A DNA stretch of 64,000 nt from Aquimarina sp. AU58. Its GTDB lineage: Bacteria > Bacteroidota > Bacteroidia > Flavobacteriales > Flavobacteriaceae. Below are positions 45,284 to 54,724 of this stretch, one piece after another. Under the pieces are notes generated by a model, which worked only from the letters and a program-made list of their open reading frames with translations, searched no databases and was not told the DNA's origin. Position 1 is the stretch's first letter. Every line of letters begins with the position of its first letter. The stretch covers positions 744,001 through 808,000 of the forward strand of contig NZ_OMPD01000014.1 in assembly GCF_900312745.1 (NCBI RefSeq), in the 5' to 3' direction. Both the position numbers and the translations under genes were made by a program.

Positions 45284-46093
45284 ATGAAAAGATTATTTTC
45301 TATTCTGGCAATCGCAGCAGTAATGACTTTTGGAAACTTACAAGCATCTACTGCACCTGCCCAGTTATTAACGGCAAATGTGCAATTATTAATTGCTCCT
45401 ATAACTAATACGACAACAACTCAAGAAGAAGCAGTATCCGAGGCTACTACAGATGAACTATCTTTTCATCAAAACCTTAAAAGACGTTTTATCGAAGGAG
45501 GTCCTCAATTTATGGGTATCGTACTTTTATGTTTGATCTTAGGTCTTGCGATAGCAATTGAAAGAATTATCTTTTTAAATCTTTCTACAACAAATACTAA
45601 GAAACTACAACAAAATGTAGAAGATGCGTTAAATAGTGGTGGTATTGAGGCAGCAAAAGAGGTATGTAGAAATACAAAAGGACCTGTTGCATCAATTTAT
45701 TATCAAGGTCTCGATAGAGCAGACGAAAGTATAGATGCAGCAGAGAAATCAGTTGTGGCATACGGAGGTGTTCAAATGGGACAATTAGAGAAAAATGTAT
45801 CGTGGATATCATTATTTATCGCTCTTGCTCCAATGCTTGGATTTATGGGAACGGTAATTGGTATGATTACAGCATTTGATAAAATTGCAGCTGCAGATGA
45901 TATGCAACCTTCTCTTGTAGCAGGTGGTATTAAAGTGGCACTTCTTACTACTGTATTTGGACTTATTGTTGCAATTATTCTTCAAATATTCTATAACTAT
46001 ATCGTTGCAAAAATTGATAGAATTGTAAATGATATGGAAGATGCTTCGATTACTTTAATCGATATTTTGGTAGATTACAAGAAAAAGAAATAA
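45284..46093 (+). CDS. exbB: ExbB/TolQ/MotA-family proton-channel protein
   Basis: A 269-residue inner-membrane protein with an extra N-terminal hydrophobic segment and a Thr/Glu-rich linker before the standard core. The three core helices start at ~78 (FMGIVLLCLILGLAIAIERI), ~170 (NVSWISLFIALAPMLGFMG) and ~215 (LVAGGIKVALLTTVFGLIVAI). It forms the pentameric channel of a TonB- or Tol-type energiser with ExbD. It begins a run with a conserved membrane protein and two exbD genes. Confidence 0.92.
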   Translation: MKRLFSILAIAAVMTFGNLQASTAPAQLLTANVQLLIAPITNTTTTQEEAVSEATTDELSFHQNLKRRFIEGGPQFMGIVLLCLILGLAIAIERIIFLNLSTTNTKKLQQNVEDALNSGGIEAAKEVCRNTKGPVASIYYQGLDRADESIDAAEKSVVAYGGVQMGQLEKNVSWISLFIALAPMLGFMGTVIGMITAFDKIAAADDMQPSLVAGGIKVALLTTVFGLIVAIILQIFYNYIVAKIDRIVNDMEDASITLIDILVDYKKKK

Positions 46094-46194
46094 TTGATGT
46101 TTCTAATAAAAATCTGATTTATAAGATTTTTAATTTACACTTTTATTTAATTACGGATTACGTGTTGTGATCCAAACAAAAAATTATTAGTAAC

Positions 46195-46689
46195 ATGAAA
46201 ATTTCAAAAATATTATCATATATCGTACTGGCTATAGGCGCTATAGGAGCTATTTTACTGTTCTTAATGAGCAATAATTTTGATGGCCTTATGGAAAAAT
46301 ATGGTATTACAGAAACCAAAGACTTTGTTAGAGAAGGAGGGTCGATGGATGTTTTAAAAGAAGCAACATCTTTGGTGAATCCATTATATACTCTTACAGT
46401 TATTGTTATTATAGGTGTAATAGCCGTTACTTTGATAGCTGTTTTCTCTTCATTAGCTAAAAACCCTGGAGGTCTTAAAAATACTGCAATCGGTATTGTT
46501 GCTTTCCTTATTGTTGTAGGGATTGGTTTTGTTGTGGCAGAAGGAGTAGAAGCTCCTTTAAATGATGGAGGAGTACTTTCTGAAAGTGGCTCTAAATGGG
46601 TAGGAACAGGATTGTATACATTTTACTTTTTGGCTGCTATTGCGGTTGGGTTAATGTTCTTTTCTGGTATTAAGAAACTAATTAAGTAA
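46195..46689 (+). CDS. Membrane protein between exbB and exbD
   Basis: A 164-residue protein with about four hydrophobic segments (residues ~5-25, 65-87, 98-117 and 140-160) and a short acidic periplasmic loop after the first. I recall similar proteins between ExbB and ExbD in flavobacteria; the function is not known to me. Only six bases separate it from the first exbD, which supports a role in the same complex. Confidence 0.75.
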   Translation: MKISKILSYIVLAIGAIGAILLFLMSNNFDGLMEKYGITETKDFVREGGSMDVLKEATSLVNPLYTLTVIVIIGVIAVTLIAVFSSLAKNPGGLKNTAIGIVAFLIVVGIGFVVAEGVEAPLNDGGVLSESGSKWVGTGLYTFYFLAAIAVGLMFFSGIKKLIK

Positions 46690-46695
46690 ACAATT

Positions 46696-47304
46696 ATGGC
46701 AAGAAGAGCAGCACCAGAAGTTAATGCAGGGTCTATGGCAGATATTGCATTCTTACTTCTTATATTTTTCTTGGTTACTACCACGATCGAAACCGATACG
46801 GGTATTAGCCGTAAACTCCCTCCTCCTCAAGAGGAAGAAATAGAGCCGCCAGTTCTTAAACAAAAAAATATTTTTGTTGTAGAATTGAATAAGAATAATG
46901 ATTTATTGGTAGAAGAAGCTCCTATGGAATTGAAAGATCTTAGGGAAGCTGCTATTAAATTCTTAGATAACGGTGGTGGAAGAGGAGAAGAGGCTTGTAG
47001 TTACTGTCAAGGAGATAGAGATCCTTCTTCTTCAGATAACCCTACTAAAGCGGTAATCTCTTTAAATAACAATAGAGAGACAAATTACGGTGCATATATA
47101 GCAGTTCAAAATGAATTGGTGGCAGCGTATACTACATTGCGTAATAGAGAAGCACAACGTCTTTTTGGTAAGACATTTGAACAAATGGAAGCCGATTTTA
47201 AAGATGTGAATTATTCTGGAAGTAAGACTAAACTTAAAGAAGATATCAAAAAGATACAATTTTTGTTTCCTGAAAAACTTTCAGAAGCCGAGCCTAAAAA
47301 ATAG
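46696..47304 (+). CDS. exbD: ExbD-family protein, long type, copy 1
   Basis: A 202-residue ExbD/TolR protein. The single N-terminal helix SMADIAFLLLIFFLVTTT contains the Asp needed for proton movement. A periplasmic part follows with PPPQEEEIEPP and a Cys pair in EACSYCQGDRD that is unusual for ExbD. It pairs with the next exbD gene as a two-ExbD arrangement common in Bacteroidota. A near-identical copy is at 48210-48818. Confidence 0.92.
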   Translation: MARRAAPEVNAGSMADIAFLLLIFFLVTTTIETDTGISRKLPPPQEEEIEPPVLKQKNIFVVELNKNNDLLVEEAPMELKDLREAAIKFLDNGGGRGEEACSYCQGDRDPSSSDNPTKAVISLNNNRETNYGAYIAVQNELVAAYTTLRNREAQRLFGKTFEQMEADFKDVNYSGSKTKLKEDIKKIQFLFPEKLSEAEPKK

Positions 47305-47328
47305 AAATAACATAAAAACAGAATTCTT

Positions 47329-47811
47329 ATGTCTAAATTTAAAAAGAAAAAGAGTGGTGAATTACCTCCCGTTTCTACGGCATCATTACCGGATATTGTA
47401 TTTATGTTATTGTTCTTCTTTATGGTTGCAACGGTGATGCGTAAAAATACGCTAATGATAGAAAATAAATTACCTTCTGCAGACCAGATAGAAAAACTAG
47501 ACAAAAAAAATCTAGTAATGTATATCTATGCAGGAAAACCTAGTTCAAGATATCGTGCAAGTGCAGGTAGCCAAGCTAGAATTCAGCTTAATGATAAATT
47601 TGCTGATGTAAGCGAAGTAAAAGCATTTGTATTGGCCGAGAGAGCTGCAAAAAGAGAGGAAGAAGTTCCTTTTTTAATTACAGCTCTTAAAATAGATGGA
47701 AATACCAATATGGGTCTTGTAGGCGATATCAAAAAAGAATTAAGAGAAGTTCAGGCGTTAAAGATTAATTATACAACCAAATCTGGTAAAGCTTCAGATA
47801 ATTTTAAGTAG
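47329..47811 (+). CDS. ExbD-family protein, short type, copy 1
   Basis: A 160-residue ExbD/TolR protein with a basic N-terminus and a helix SLPDIVFMLLFFFMVATV holding the Asp. The rest is a periplasmic domain with LPSADQIEKLDKKN and LITALKIDGNTNMGLVGDI. It is the second ExbD of the operon, which ends at the hairpin 47861-47884. Its copy lies at 48842-49324. Confidence 0.92.
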   Translation: MSKFKKKKSGELPPVSTASLPDIVFMLLFFFMVATVMRKNTLMIENKLPSADQIEKLDKKNLVMYIYAGKPSSRYRASAGSQARIQLNDKFADVSEVKAFVLAERAAKREEEVPFLITALKIDGNTNMGLVGDIKKELREVQALKINYTTKSGKASDNFK

Positions 47812-47860
47812 CATATTGTTATTTATTATTATCGTAGCATAAATGTCTAAATAATATTGT

Positions 47861-47884
47861 AAATCCTGCCTTCGGGCAGGATTT
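47861..47884 (+). terminator. Terminator after exbD pair 1
   Basis: AAATCCTGCC-TTCG-GGCAGGATTT, a 10-bp stem with a stable TTCG tetraloop, followed by a T-tract. Confidence 0.9.
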
Positions 47885-48207
47885 TTTAGTACTATTCTTT
47901 CCGCTATTTTCAAAAAATGGCATAACAATTGTTGCTAATTTTATAGTAGCTGTGATCTATCATTTTATAGCATCAATATCTAACCTTCCAAAGTGATATT
48001 GAATACATAAGTAAAATGGTTATAATATGGAATGAACTCTCAAGCCTTATAAAATATACATGATTTACTTTTATTTCTGCTAAGAGATAATATGAGTTAT
48101 GGAGGTTTTTCTGATGTAATTTCAACTTGTTTTTCTTCTGCATATTTCTTGTCACTTATGATCATAGTTTCTTGATTTTGTAAGTAATTATTAACTAAAT
48201 ATGTTTA
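47885..48207. other. Spacer between the exbD duplicates
   Basis: About 320 bp between the two copies with no repeat, ORF or mobile element that I can support. A promoter for the second pair may lie here. Confidence 0.5.
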
Positions 48208-48209
48208 TT

Positions 48210-48818
48210 ATGGCAAGAAGAGCAGCACCAGAAGTTAATGCAGGATCTATGGCAGATATTGCATTCTTACTTCTTATATTTTTCTTGGTTACTACCACGA
48301 TCGAAACCGATACGGGTATTAGCCGTAAACTGCCTCCTCCTATAGAGGATATTATAGATCCACCAATTATTAAAGAAAGAAATATTTTTCTTGTTGAATT
48401 AAATAAGAATAACGATTTATTGGTAGAAGAAGCTCCTATGGAATTGAAAGATCTTAGGGAAGCTGCTATTAAATTCTTAGATAATGGTGGTGGAAGAGGA
48501 GAAGATGCTTGTAGTTACTGTCAAGGAGATAGAGATCCTTCTTCTTCAGATAATCCTACTATAGCAGTAATCTCTCTAAATAACAATAGAGAAACAAATT
48601 ACTGTGCATATATAGCAGTTCAAAATGAATTGGTGGCAGCGTATACTACATTGCGTAATAGAGAAGCACAACGTCTTTTTGGTAAGACATTTGAACAAAT
48701 GGAAGCCGATTTTAAAGATGTGAATTATTCTGGAAGTAAGACTAAACTTAAAGAAGATATCAAAAAGATACAATTTTTGTTTCCTGAAAAGCTTTCAGAA
48801 GCCGAGCCTAAAAAATAG
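48210..48818 (+). CDS. ExbD-family protein, long type, copy 2
   Basis: A 202-residue duplicate of 46696-47304 (an ATG three codons upstream at 48201 is also open). Protein changes cluster at the residues just after the membrane helix, where QEEEIEPPVLKQKN is replaced by IEDIIDPPIIKERN; elsewhere there are only a few changes, including Gly-to-Cys in NYCAY and Glu-to-Asp before ACSYC. It could have a different partner for its TonB-like or periplasmic target. It has no exbB of its own. Confidence 0.9.
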   Translation: MARRAAPEVNAGSMADIAFLLLIFFLVTTTIETDTGISRKLPPPIEDIIDPPIIKERNIFLVELNKNNDLLVEEAPMELKDLREAAIKFLDNGGGRGEDACSYCQGDRDPSSSDNPTIAVISLNNNRETNYCAYIAVQNELVAAYTTLRNREAQRLFGKTFEQMEADFKDVNYSGSKTKLKEDIKKIQFLFPEKLSEAEPKK

Positions 48819-48841
48819 AAATAATATAAAACAGAATTCTT

Positions 48842-49324
48842 ATGTCTAAATTTAAAAAGAAAAAGAGTAGTGAATTACCTCCCGTTTCTACAGCATCATT
48901 ACCAGATATTGTATTTATGTTATTGTTCTTCTTTATGGTTGCAACGGTGATGCGTAAAAATACGCTAATGATAGAAAATAAATTACCTTCTGCAGACCAG
49001 ATAGAAAAACTAGACAAAAAAAATCTAATAATGTATATCTATGCAGGAAAACCTAGCTCGAGATATCGTGCAAGTGCAGGTAGCCAGCCTAGAATCCAGC
49101 TTAATGATAAATTTGCTGATGTAAGTGAAATAAAAGCATTTGTATTGGCCGAGAGAGCAGCAAAAAGAGAGGAAGAAGTTCCTTTTTTAATTACAGCTCT
49201 TAGAATAGATGGAAATACCAATATGGGTCTTGTAGGCGATATCAAAAAAGAATTAAGAGAAGTTCAGGCGTTAAAGATTAATTATACAACCAAATCTGGT
49301 AAAGCTTCAGATAATTTTAAGTAG
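48842..49324 (+). CDS. ExbD-family protein, short type, copy 2
   Basis: A 160-residue duplicate of 47329-47811 with only a handful of conservative replacements (for example Gly-to-Ser at KKSSEL, Val-to-Ile at KNLIM, Ala-to-Pro at SQPRI, Lys-to-Arg at ALRID). It ends at the duplicated terminator. It probably works with the first copy's ExbB or with another. Confidence 0.9.
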   Translation: MSKFKKKKSSELPPVSTASLPDIVFMLLFFFMVATVMRKNTLMIENKLPSADQIEKLDKKNLIMYIYAGKPSSRYRASAGSQPRIQLNDKFADVSEIKAFVLAERAAKREEEVPFLITALRIDGNTNMGLVGDIKKELREVQALKINYTTKSGKASDNFK

Positions 49325-49370
49325 CACGTTGTTATTTATTATCGTAGCATAAATGTCTAAATAATATTGT

Positions 49371-49394
49371 AAATCCTGCCTTCGGGCAGGATTT
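49371..49394 (+). terminator. Terminator after exbD pair 2
   Basis: Same 10-bp stem and TTCG tetraloop as at 47861-47884, copied with the genes. Confidence 0.88.
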
Positions 49395-49465
49395 TATATG
49401 ATTTCGTTTTGTTTTTATGAACTTTCTCTTATTTCTAAAGAAATAGATTTATTTTAGTGATCTAT

Positions 49466-50173
49466 ATGAAAAAATTGTTTGTATTCATTGTATGTTATTT
49501 GTTTGTGTTTCTTTCTTCAGGACAGGAAACCAAACAAGATTCTACTCAAGAAATAGAGATAGATTCTTTATATCGAGAAGATCAGTTTTATGTAGGTGTA
49601 ACATTTAACCTACTACTTAATAAACCAACAGGTGTGAGGCAATCTGGTTTTTCTGGAGGACTACATTTGGGATTTATACGAGATATGCCAATTAATAAAA
49701 GGCGTAATATTGCTATAGGTCTGGGGCTAGGGTATTCATTAAATGTGTATAATCAGAATTTGTTTATAGGAGAGGAAGAAAATACCGAGCAGAGTATATT
49801 TAGTAGTTTAGAAGGTGTCGATTATAGTACTAATAGATTTACTATACATTTGGTAGAAGCTCCTTTTGAGTTTAGATGGCGTACATCTACTCCAGAAACC
49901 CATAAGTTTTATAGAATTTATACAGGTGTTAGAATGGGGTACCTCTATTCTTTTAATTCTAATTTTAAACAACCGGGAAACCGAGTGAGACAAACGAAAT
50001 TGGATGAATTAAATCGATGGAGGATAGGGGCAACATTTACTTTTGGATGGAATACCTTTAATTTTCATTTCTACTATAGTTTGAATACCCTATTCAATAG
50101 CGATGCTACAATTCAGGGAGAATCTGTAGGATTGAATACTGCAAAAATTGGATTGATGTTTTATATTTTATAA
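49466..50173 (+). CDS. PorT-like outer-membrane beta-barrel protein
   Basis: A 235-residue protein from ATG 49466 with signal peptide (MKKLFVFIVCYLFVFLSSGQ). The mature part alternates hydrophobic and polar residues, with glycine and aromatic turns (GVTFNLLLNKPTGVRQSG, GLGLGYSLNVYNQNL, FNFHFYYSLNTLF), as in PorT-family barrels. I recall PorT-like genes next to exbD genes in this family. It converges on the next minus-strand gene with a 6-bp overlap. Confidence 0.85.
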   Translation: MKKLFVFIVCYLFVFLSSGQETKQDSTQEIEIDSLYREDQFYVGVTFNLLLNKPTGVRQSGFSGGLHLGFIRDMPINKRRNIAIGLGLGYSLNVYNQNLFIGEEENTEQSIFSSLEGVDYSTNRFTIHLVEAPFEFRWRTSTPETHKFYRIYTGVRMGYLYSFNSNFKQPGNRVRQTKLDELNRWRIGATFTFGWNTFNFHFYYSLNTLFNSDATIQGESVGLNTAKIGLMFYIL

Positions 50174-50773
50174 CCAGAAATTTGCTAAAGTAAGCTGCGG
50201 AATTACCCCTATTAGAAACCCTAGGATCAATTCTAGATTGCTATGTGCTTTGCAATGTAATCGAGATGTGGCTACCAGTCCGTTAAAAATCATCAGCATA
50301 GCTATTAGAATAGTTAAATTAAGCCCAAAATGAATACTTAGTGCCACAGTAAACATCGTGATTCCGCTAATTCCTATCATATGTAAGCTTGCTTTTATGT
50401 TAAATAATACCATAAAAATTGCACTTAACGACGAAAACAGAATTCCTAAAAAGAAAAAATATAACTCTGGATAATGATATACATCAATAACCATTTTGAT
50501 GACCACTATAAGTAAAATAGATTGTAGCAATAGTGGGATTTTACGTTGTTTTACGTTTTCAAGATGTATTGAGGTAATGGTTCCGGTACTTTTTAATAAA
50601 AAGAATAATACAATAGGTATTAGGATGGTAAGAATAATTAGCCCAAAAACTTTGGCTCTAATAATTTCGATAGGAATAAATCTTGGAGCTGTACTAAAAT
50701 AAATTATGGCACCCAAAAGAGGCATCAATAATGGGTGTAAAATATAAGAAACACTTCTAAGAAAAAAATTCAT
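50168..50773 (-). CDS. Polytopic membrane protein, possibly PAP2-like
   Basis: A 201-residue protein with about six helices. A pre-terminal motif RLHCKAHSNLELILG resembles the His-containing end of phosphatidic acid phosphatase (PAP2) proteins, but the complete three-part PAP2 signature (KxxxxxxRP, PSGH, SRxxxxxHxxxD) is not visible. It starts immediately at the last base of rpoN and is probably cotranscribed. Function unknown. Confidence 0.7.
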   Translation of the reverse strand: MNFFLRSVSYILHPLLMPLLGAIIYFSTAPRFIPIEIIRAKVFGLIILTILIPIVLFFLLKSTGTITSIHLENVKQRKIPLLLQSILLIVVIKMVIDVYHYPELYFFFLGILFSSLSAIFMVLFNIKASLHMIGISGITMFTVALSIHFGLNLTILIAMLMIFNGLVATSRLHCKAHSNLELILGFLIGVIPQLTLANFWL

Positions 50774-52233
50774 TAAATTTTCTTTCGTAGTCTGGCAACA
50801 GGAATATCTAATTGTTCCCTGTATTTGGCTACAGTTCTTCTGGCTATAGGGTACCCTTTCTCTTTAAGGATTTTAGCAAGTTTTTCATCCGTAAGGGGTT
50901 TTTTCTTGTCTTCTTCACCTATAGTTATTTCCAGTATTTTTTTAATTTCTCTGGTAGAGACTTCTTCACCTTGATCATTGGTCATGGACTCAGAAAAGAA
51001 CTCTTTAATAAGTTTTGTCCCATAAGGAGTATCTACATATTTACTATTTGCTACTCTCGAAACGGTACTTACATCCATAGAGATCTCATCAGCAATGTCT
51101 TTTAAAATCATTGGCTTAAGATTTCTTTCGTCTCCACTAAGGAAATAACTTTTTTGATAGTGCATTATTGCACTCATGGTAATAAAAAGTGTCTGTTGTC
51201 TTTGTTTTACTGCTTCGATAAACCATTTTGCTGCATCTAATTTTTGTTTGATAAACAACACAGCGTCTTTTTGGGATTTAGATTTTTCTTTACTGGCTTT
51301 ATATCCCTGAAGCATATTGTTGTATTCTCTGGATACATGAAGCTCTGGGGCATTACGACCGTTTAGGGTTAACTCGAGTTCTCCATCTACAATTCTAATT
51401 GTAAAGTCGGGAACCACATGTTCGATCAAACGATTGTTTCCAGCATAAGCTCCTCCTGGCTTAGGGTTAAGATGTTCAATTTCATCAATAGCTTCTTTTA
51501 ACTGTTCCTCGGTAATGTCAAATTTTAATAAAAGTTTATCATAATGCTTTTTGCTAAAATGATCAAAAGCTTTTTTAAGGATTTCTGAAGCTAATTTTAT
51601 AGGGATAGTAGTTTCTTTTCTGTCTAATTGAATCCAAAGACATTCTTGCAAATTACGAGCACCAACACCCGCTGGGTCCAGCTGGTGAACAATTTGTAAG
51701 ATGTTTTCTATTTTTTCTTCGGTAGTATATACATTTTGAGTAAAGGCTAAATCATCTAAAATATCTGACAAAGACCTTCTTATATAACCGCTTTCATCAA
51801 CGCTACCGACAAGAAATTCGGCTATTTCTCTTTCTTCGTCATTAAATCGATATGTATTTAGCTGGTTAACCAAATGTTGATGAAATGATGTTCCAGAGGC
51901 GTAGGGAACACTCTTTTCTTCATCATCGGCACTATAATTATTAGAACTAAGCCTGTAACTAGGAATCTCATCATCACTAAGGTATTCATCAACATTGATG
52001 TCTGCTTCTATCTTTTCGGTTCCATAATCCTCTTCTGCAGAGTTTTCATTACTAAACGCATCTTCAAATTCATCTGCTTTATCTTTTCCACTATCAAGAG
52101 CAGGGTTTTCTTCCATCTCCTGTTTCAAACGTTGTTCGAATGCTTGCGTAGGAAGTTGAATCAACTTCATGAGTTGAATCTGCTGTGGAGAAAGTTTTTG
52201 AGAAAGCTTAAAATTTAATTGTTGTTTTAGCAT
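50773..52233 (-). CDS. rpoN: RNA polymerase sigma-54 factor
   Basis: A 486-residue sigma factor from ATG 52233, which gives the typical Gln-rich region I (MLKQQLNFKLSQKLSPQQIQ); extra upstream codons are unlikely. An acidic linker (~55-110) leads to the core-binding region, and the C-terminal RpoN box is ARRTVAKYRE. It requires an AAA+ activator and controls a separate regulon. Confidence 0.95.
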   Translation of the reverse strand: MLKQQLNFKLSQKLSPQQIQLMKLIQLPTQAFEQRLKQEMEENPALDSGKDKADEFEDAFSNENSAEEDYGTEKIEADINVDEYLSDDEIPSYRLSSNNYSADDEEKSVPYASGTSFHQHLVNQLNTYRFNDEEREIAEFLVGSVDESGYIRRSLSDILDDLAFTQNVYTTEEKIENILQIVHQLDPAGVGARNLQECLWIQLDRKETTIPIKLASEILKKAFDHFSKKHYDKLLLKFDITEEQLKEAIDEIEHLNPKPGGAYAGNNRLIEHVVPDFTIRIVDGELELTLNGRNAPELHVSREYNNMLQGYKASKEKSKSQKDAVLFIKQKLDAAKWFIEAVKQRQQTLFITMSAIMHYQKSYFLSGDERNLKPMILKDIADEISMDVSTVSRVANSKYVDTPYGTKLIKEFFSESMTNDQGEEVSTREIKKILEITIGEEDKKKPLTDEKLAKILKEKGYPIARRTVAKYREQLDIPVARLRKKI

Positions 52234-52579
52234 AAAAATTATCAATGTTCTTCTACTCACAAAAATAAACAAAAAACACTGTTTTTAAATAAGTATAAGA
52301 CGGTTAGTTTATTTACAAAAATGCTATAAAACCATAATTGTAATGATTTTATTTTTGGCTGTAATCAATAAACGGGCCAAAAGTAGTTATAATATGTAAT
52401 AAACGAGTTTTTTTTAAGACATAAACCAAACAATGTTGTTTGTTTAATGGTAAGATATAAAATGGTTTTGTCTCATTGAGATAGAATTGAGGGATAAAAT
52501 AAAATATGTACGTCTCTTTTAAATGTTTTTTATTCTGGTGCATACAGAAATCCAAGAAAGGACGTACATAGTGCAAACG
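52234..52579. other. Gap between rpoN and the response regulator, with hairpin
   Basis: 346 bp of AT-rich DNA. TATGTACGTC (52505-52514) pairs with GACGTACATA (52561-52570), extended to about 14 bp with one bulge, immediately after the response-regulator stop. It may end that operon. An in-frame stretch of about 75 codons on the minus strand has no recognisable protein character and I leave it out. Confidence 0.5.
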
Positions 52580-53218
52580 CTAAGGAACGAATAACTTGCT
52601 TTTAATAGCATAAATCACCAAACCTGTTCTGTTTTTAAGGCTTAGTTTTTCAAAAATAGAATCTCGATATCCTTCGATCGTTTTTGGACTTAAGCACATG
52701 TCGTTTGCAATTTCTTTATATGTTTTCTCGGTACAGGCATGTTTAATAAACTCTACTTCCCGATCTTTGAGCACAACGTTGTTTTCTTCTTTAGGGTTTA
52801 GGGAGCCCAGAAGTAAATTGGTAACATCTTTTGTGTGGTAAAAACCTGTTTCCTGTACCTGGATAAGCGCGTTCTCCAGGATGCTTTTTTCGGTGTCTTT
52901 TAAAAGATATCCTTTTGCACCTGCTCTAAGCATTTTAAGGATCGTATTTTCATCTTCTTCTACAGACAGTGCTAATACCTTAACTTGTGGGTATTGTTCT
53001 TTTAATGCTGCCGTAGTTTCAATCCCATTCATAATAGGCATATTGATATCCATAAGTACGATATCAGGGATGTTTTTAGGATCTTTAAATCGGGTAAGTA
53101 ATTCTTTACCGTTTTTACAGATGTATAAAATTTTAAATTTGGCAAACCCATTAACCAGTCCAGATAATGCCTGGGATAGTAAAATATGGTCTTCTACAAT
53201 TACTACTGAGTATTTCAT
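52580..53218 (-). CDS. NarL-type response regulator
   Basis: A 212-residue protein from ATG 53218. The receiver has VVIVEDHILLSQAL and the phosphorylated Asp in VLMDINMPIMNG; the LuxR-type helix-turn-helix shows DREVEFIKHACTEKTYKEIA and SPKTIEGYRDSIFEKLSL. It is the output of the histidine kinase gene 46 bp upstream, at the end of a six-gene signalling run. Confidence 0.94.
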   Translation of the reverse strand: MKYSVVIVEDHILLSQALSGLVNGFAKFKILYICKNGKELLTRFKDPKNIPDIVLMDINMPIMNGIETTAALKEQYPQVKVLALSVEEDENTILKMLRAGAKGYLLKDTEKSILENALIQVQETGFYHTKDVTNLLLGSLNPKEENNVVLKDREVEFIKHACTEKTYKEIANDMCLSPKTIEGYRDSIFEKLSLKNRTGLVIYAIKSKLFVP

Positions 53219-53264
53219 GATTGACAATACTTAATTATTTGTGTGAATAGTTTTCTATGCAAAG

Positions 53265-54059
53265 TTAGTTAACTTCATTGTCTAATGCCATCGAACTTTC
53301 TTTTTTATATGGATAGGTTAGTGTTATTGCTGTTCCTTCCCCTTTTTGCGATGTTATTTGTACAATGGCATCGATTAATTTTCCTCTATTTTGCATATTA
53401 CTTAATCCTATCCCTCTTTTGGTAGGACATTCTATCTGATCAAAACCAACACCATTATCTTTTGCATGGATCACCAATTTATCGGTACCATAATGTACAT
53501 CAACATCTAGATTTGAAGCTTTAGAATGTTTGATAGTATTGGTAAAGAATTCTTGCAATATCCTAAAGATAATAATCTCTGCCTTATCATCCAGCACTTC
53601 TATTTCTTCATTACTGGTGATTGCAGCTTTAATAAACTGCATGCGGTTAAATCGTTCTATTTCTAATGTTATAGCTTCTGTAAGGCTTAAGCTTTTTATA
53701 GTATCTGGGTTGATCAATTTTGATAACGATCGCAGTTCTGTAAGACTTTTGGTTATAGTCTCGGTAACCTCTTCTAATTTTGCAGGATCGTCTTGTGCTA
53801 TATTTACCTGTATTTTGGCCAGCGTGAGTAGCTGGCCAATATTATCATGTAACTCCCAGCTAATGTTGCGCAATGTCTCTTCTCTGATTTCGATCTGGGT
53901 CTCGGCAATTGCTTTTTCAAACTTTTTCTCTGATTCCTTTTGTTGTAACAAAAGACTGTTCTTCCTTTTTTGAAAAATTGTAAAAAGAAAAATGATAATT
54001 ATTACAAGAATAACTAAGATTATAGTTGCGACTAATATTCCTGTTTCTTGTTGCTCCAT
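53265..54059 (-). CDS. NarX/LiaS-type sensor histidine kinase
   Basis: A 264-residue kinase from ATG 54059, overlapping the upstream membrane-protein gene by 28 bp. One N-terminal helix (GILVATIILVILVIIIIFLF) is followed by a HisKA_3 domain with the His in ISWELHDNIGQLLTLAKIQV and an ATPase domain with DNGVGFDQ and RGIGLSNMQNRGKLI. With only one helix and almost no periplasmic part it cannot sense outside by itself, so the adjacent lipoprotein/membrane-protein pair may be the sensor. Confidence 0.92.
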   Translation of the reverse strand: MEQQETGILVATIILVILVIIIIFLFTIFQKRKNSLLLQQKESEKKFEKAIAETQIEIREETLRNISWELHDNIGQLLTLAKIQVNIAQDDPAKLEEVTETITKSLTELRSLSKLINPDTIKSLSLTEAITLEIERFNRMQFIKAAITSNEEIEVLDDKAEIIIFRILQEFFTNTIKHSKASNLDVDVHYGTDKLVIHAKDNGVGFDQIECPTKRGIGLSNMQNRGKLIDAIVQITSQKGEGTAITLTYPYKKESSMALDNEVN

Positions 54060-54700
54060 ATAAAACCGATAATAAAACATGAATTCATAACCGCTACCAA
54101 AATAAATTTTATAAGAAATAAGTAATTATGCGAATCGGCACTTGCAAAAGAATTGGTAATTATTCTAAAAGGAATTATTCCAATATAATAAAGGAAGAGA
54201 CCGATGCTTATCCAAAATAGTAAATTCTTGTTTACATAAAGAACTTTTTGAGAGTTTAATATTTCAATAAAATAAAATATAATACTGACTATTAAAAAGA
54301 CGGCGGCTAATATGTAAGGAACTATTTGATTTTGAGTTAGATAGTTTTGAAAAAAACCATTGATTAGAACTGCTAATAAATAAATAGCAAAGAAAGCCAT
54401 GACAGTCTTTTTATATATTTTTTTTTCTAAATGATTTCTATATAACAAGAAAAAATATGAAAAAGTTATTACGTTATATATGTTATAAATTACGTAATTG
54501 TTGCTTAATATGCCAGAATCTCTTAAATAACCTCCTAATAATTCATTTAAAGCTACATATGTTAAAATAAAAGCAAAATATTTTAATTGAGTATTTTTAT
54601 ATTTAGAGAAAAATAATATTGCAACTATTGCAGAAATATACTCTGAATAGAGTGCTATGTCTCTTAAGGGTATTATTAAACTTTCATAGTTGTTTGCCAT
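54032..54700 (-). CDS. Seven-helix membrane protein, paralogue A
   Basis: A 222-residue protein with about seven hydrophobic segments. The C-terminal third has NLLFWISIGLFLYYIGIIPF and MNSCFIIGF, which recur almost intact in the protein at 55860-56540. The layout resembles bacterial seven-helix sensor domains. It overlaps the kinase gene and lies 24 bp after the lipoprotein gene, so it is likely part of the same receptor. No named family is recognised. Confidence 0.8.
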   Translation of the reverse strand: MANNYESLIIPLRDIALYSEYISAIVAILFFSKYKNTQLKYFAFILTYVALNELLGGYLRDSGILSNNYVIYNIYNVITFSYFFLLYRNHLEKKIYKKTVMAFFAIYLLAVLINGFFQNYLTQNQIVPYILAAVFLIVSIIFYFIEILNSQKVLYVNKNLLFWISIGLFLYYIGIIPFRIITNSFASADSHNYLFLIKFILVAVMNSCFIIGFIWSNKKQEY

Positions 54701-54724
54701 ATCTTTTTCTTATTATTATGCTAT

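Larger units (their letters stand above)
46694..47884 (+). repeat. Segmental duplication of the exbD pair (copy 1; copy 2 at about 48208-49394)
   Basis: About 1.19 kb including both genes, the intergenic 24 bp and the terminator is repeated. Most differences are single bases except a 50-60 bp patch in the first gene after its membrane helix. Confidence 0.92.

Noticed and set aside
47973-48155. 60-codon minus-strand ORF between the exbD copies
   Set aside because: No protein character, and the region is ordinary AT-rich spacer.
52349-52576. 75-codon minus-strand ORF between rpoN and the response regulator
   Set aside because: No start context, composition typical of AT-rich non-coding DNA, and it overlaps the hairpin at 52505-52570.
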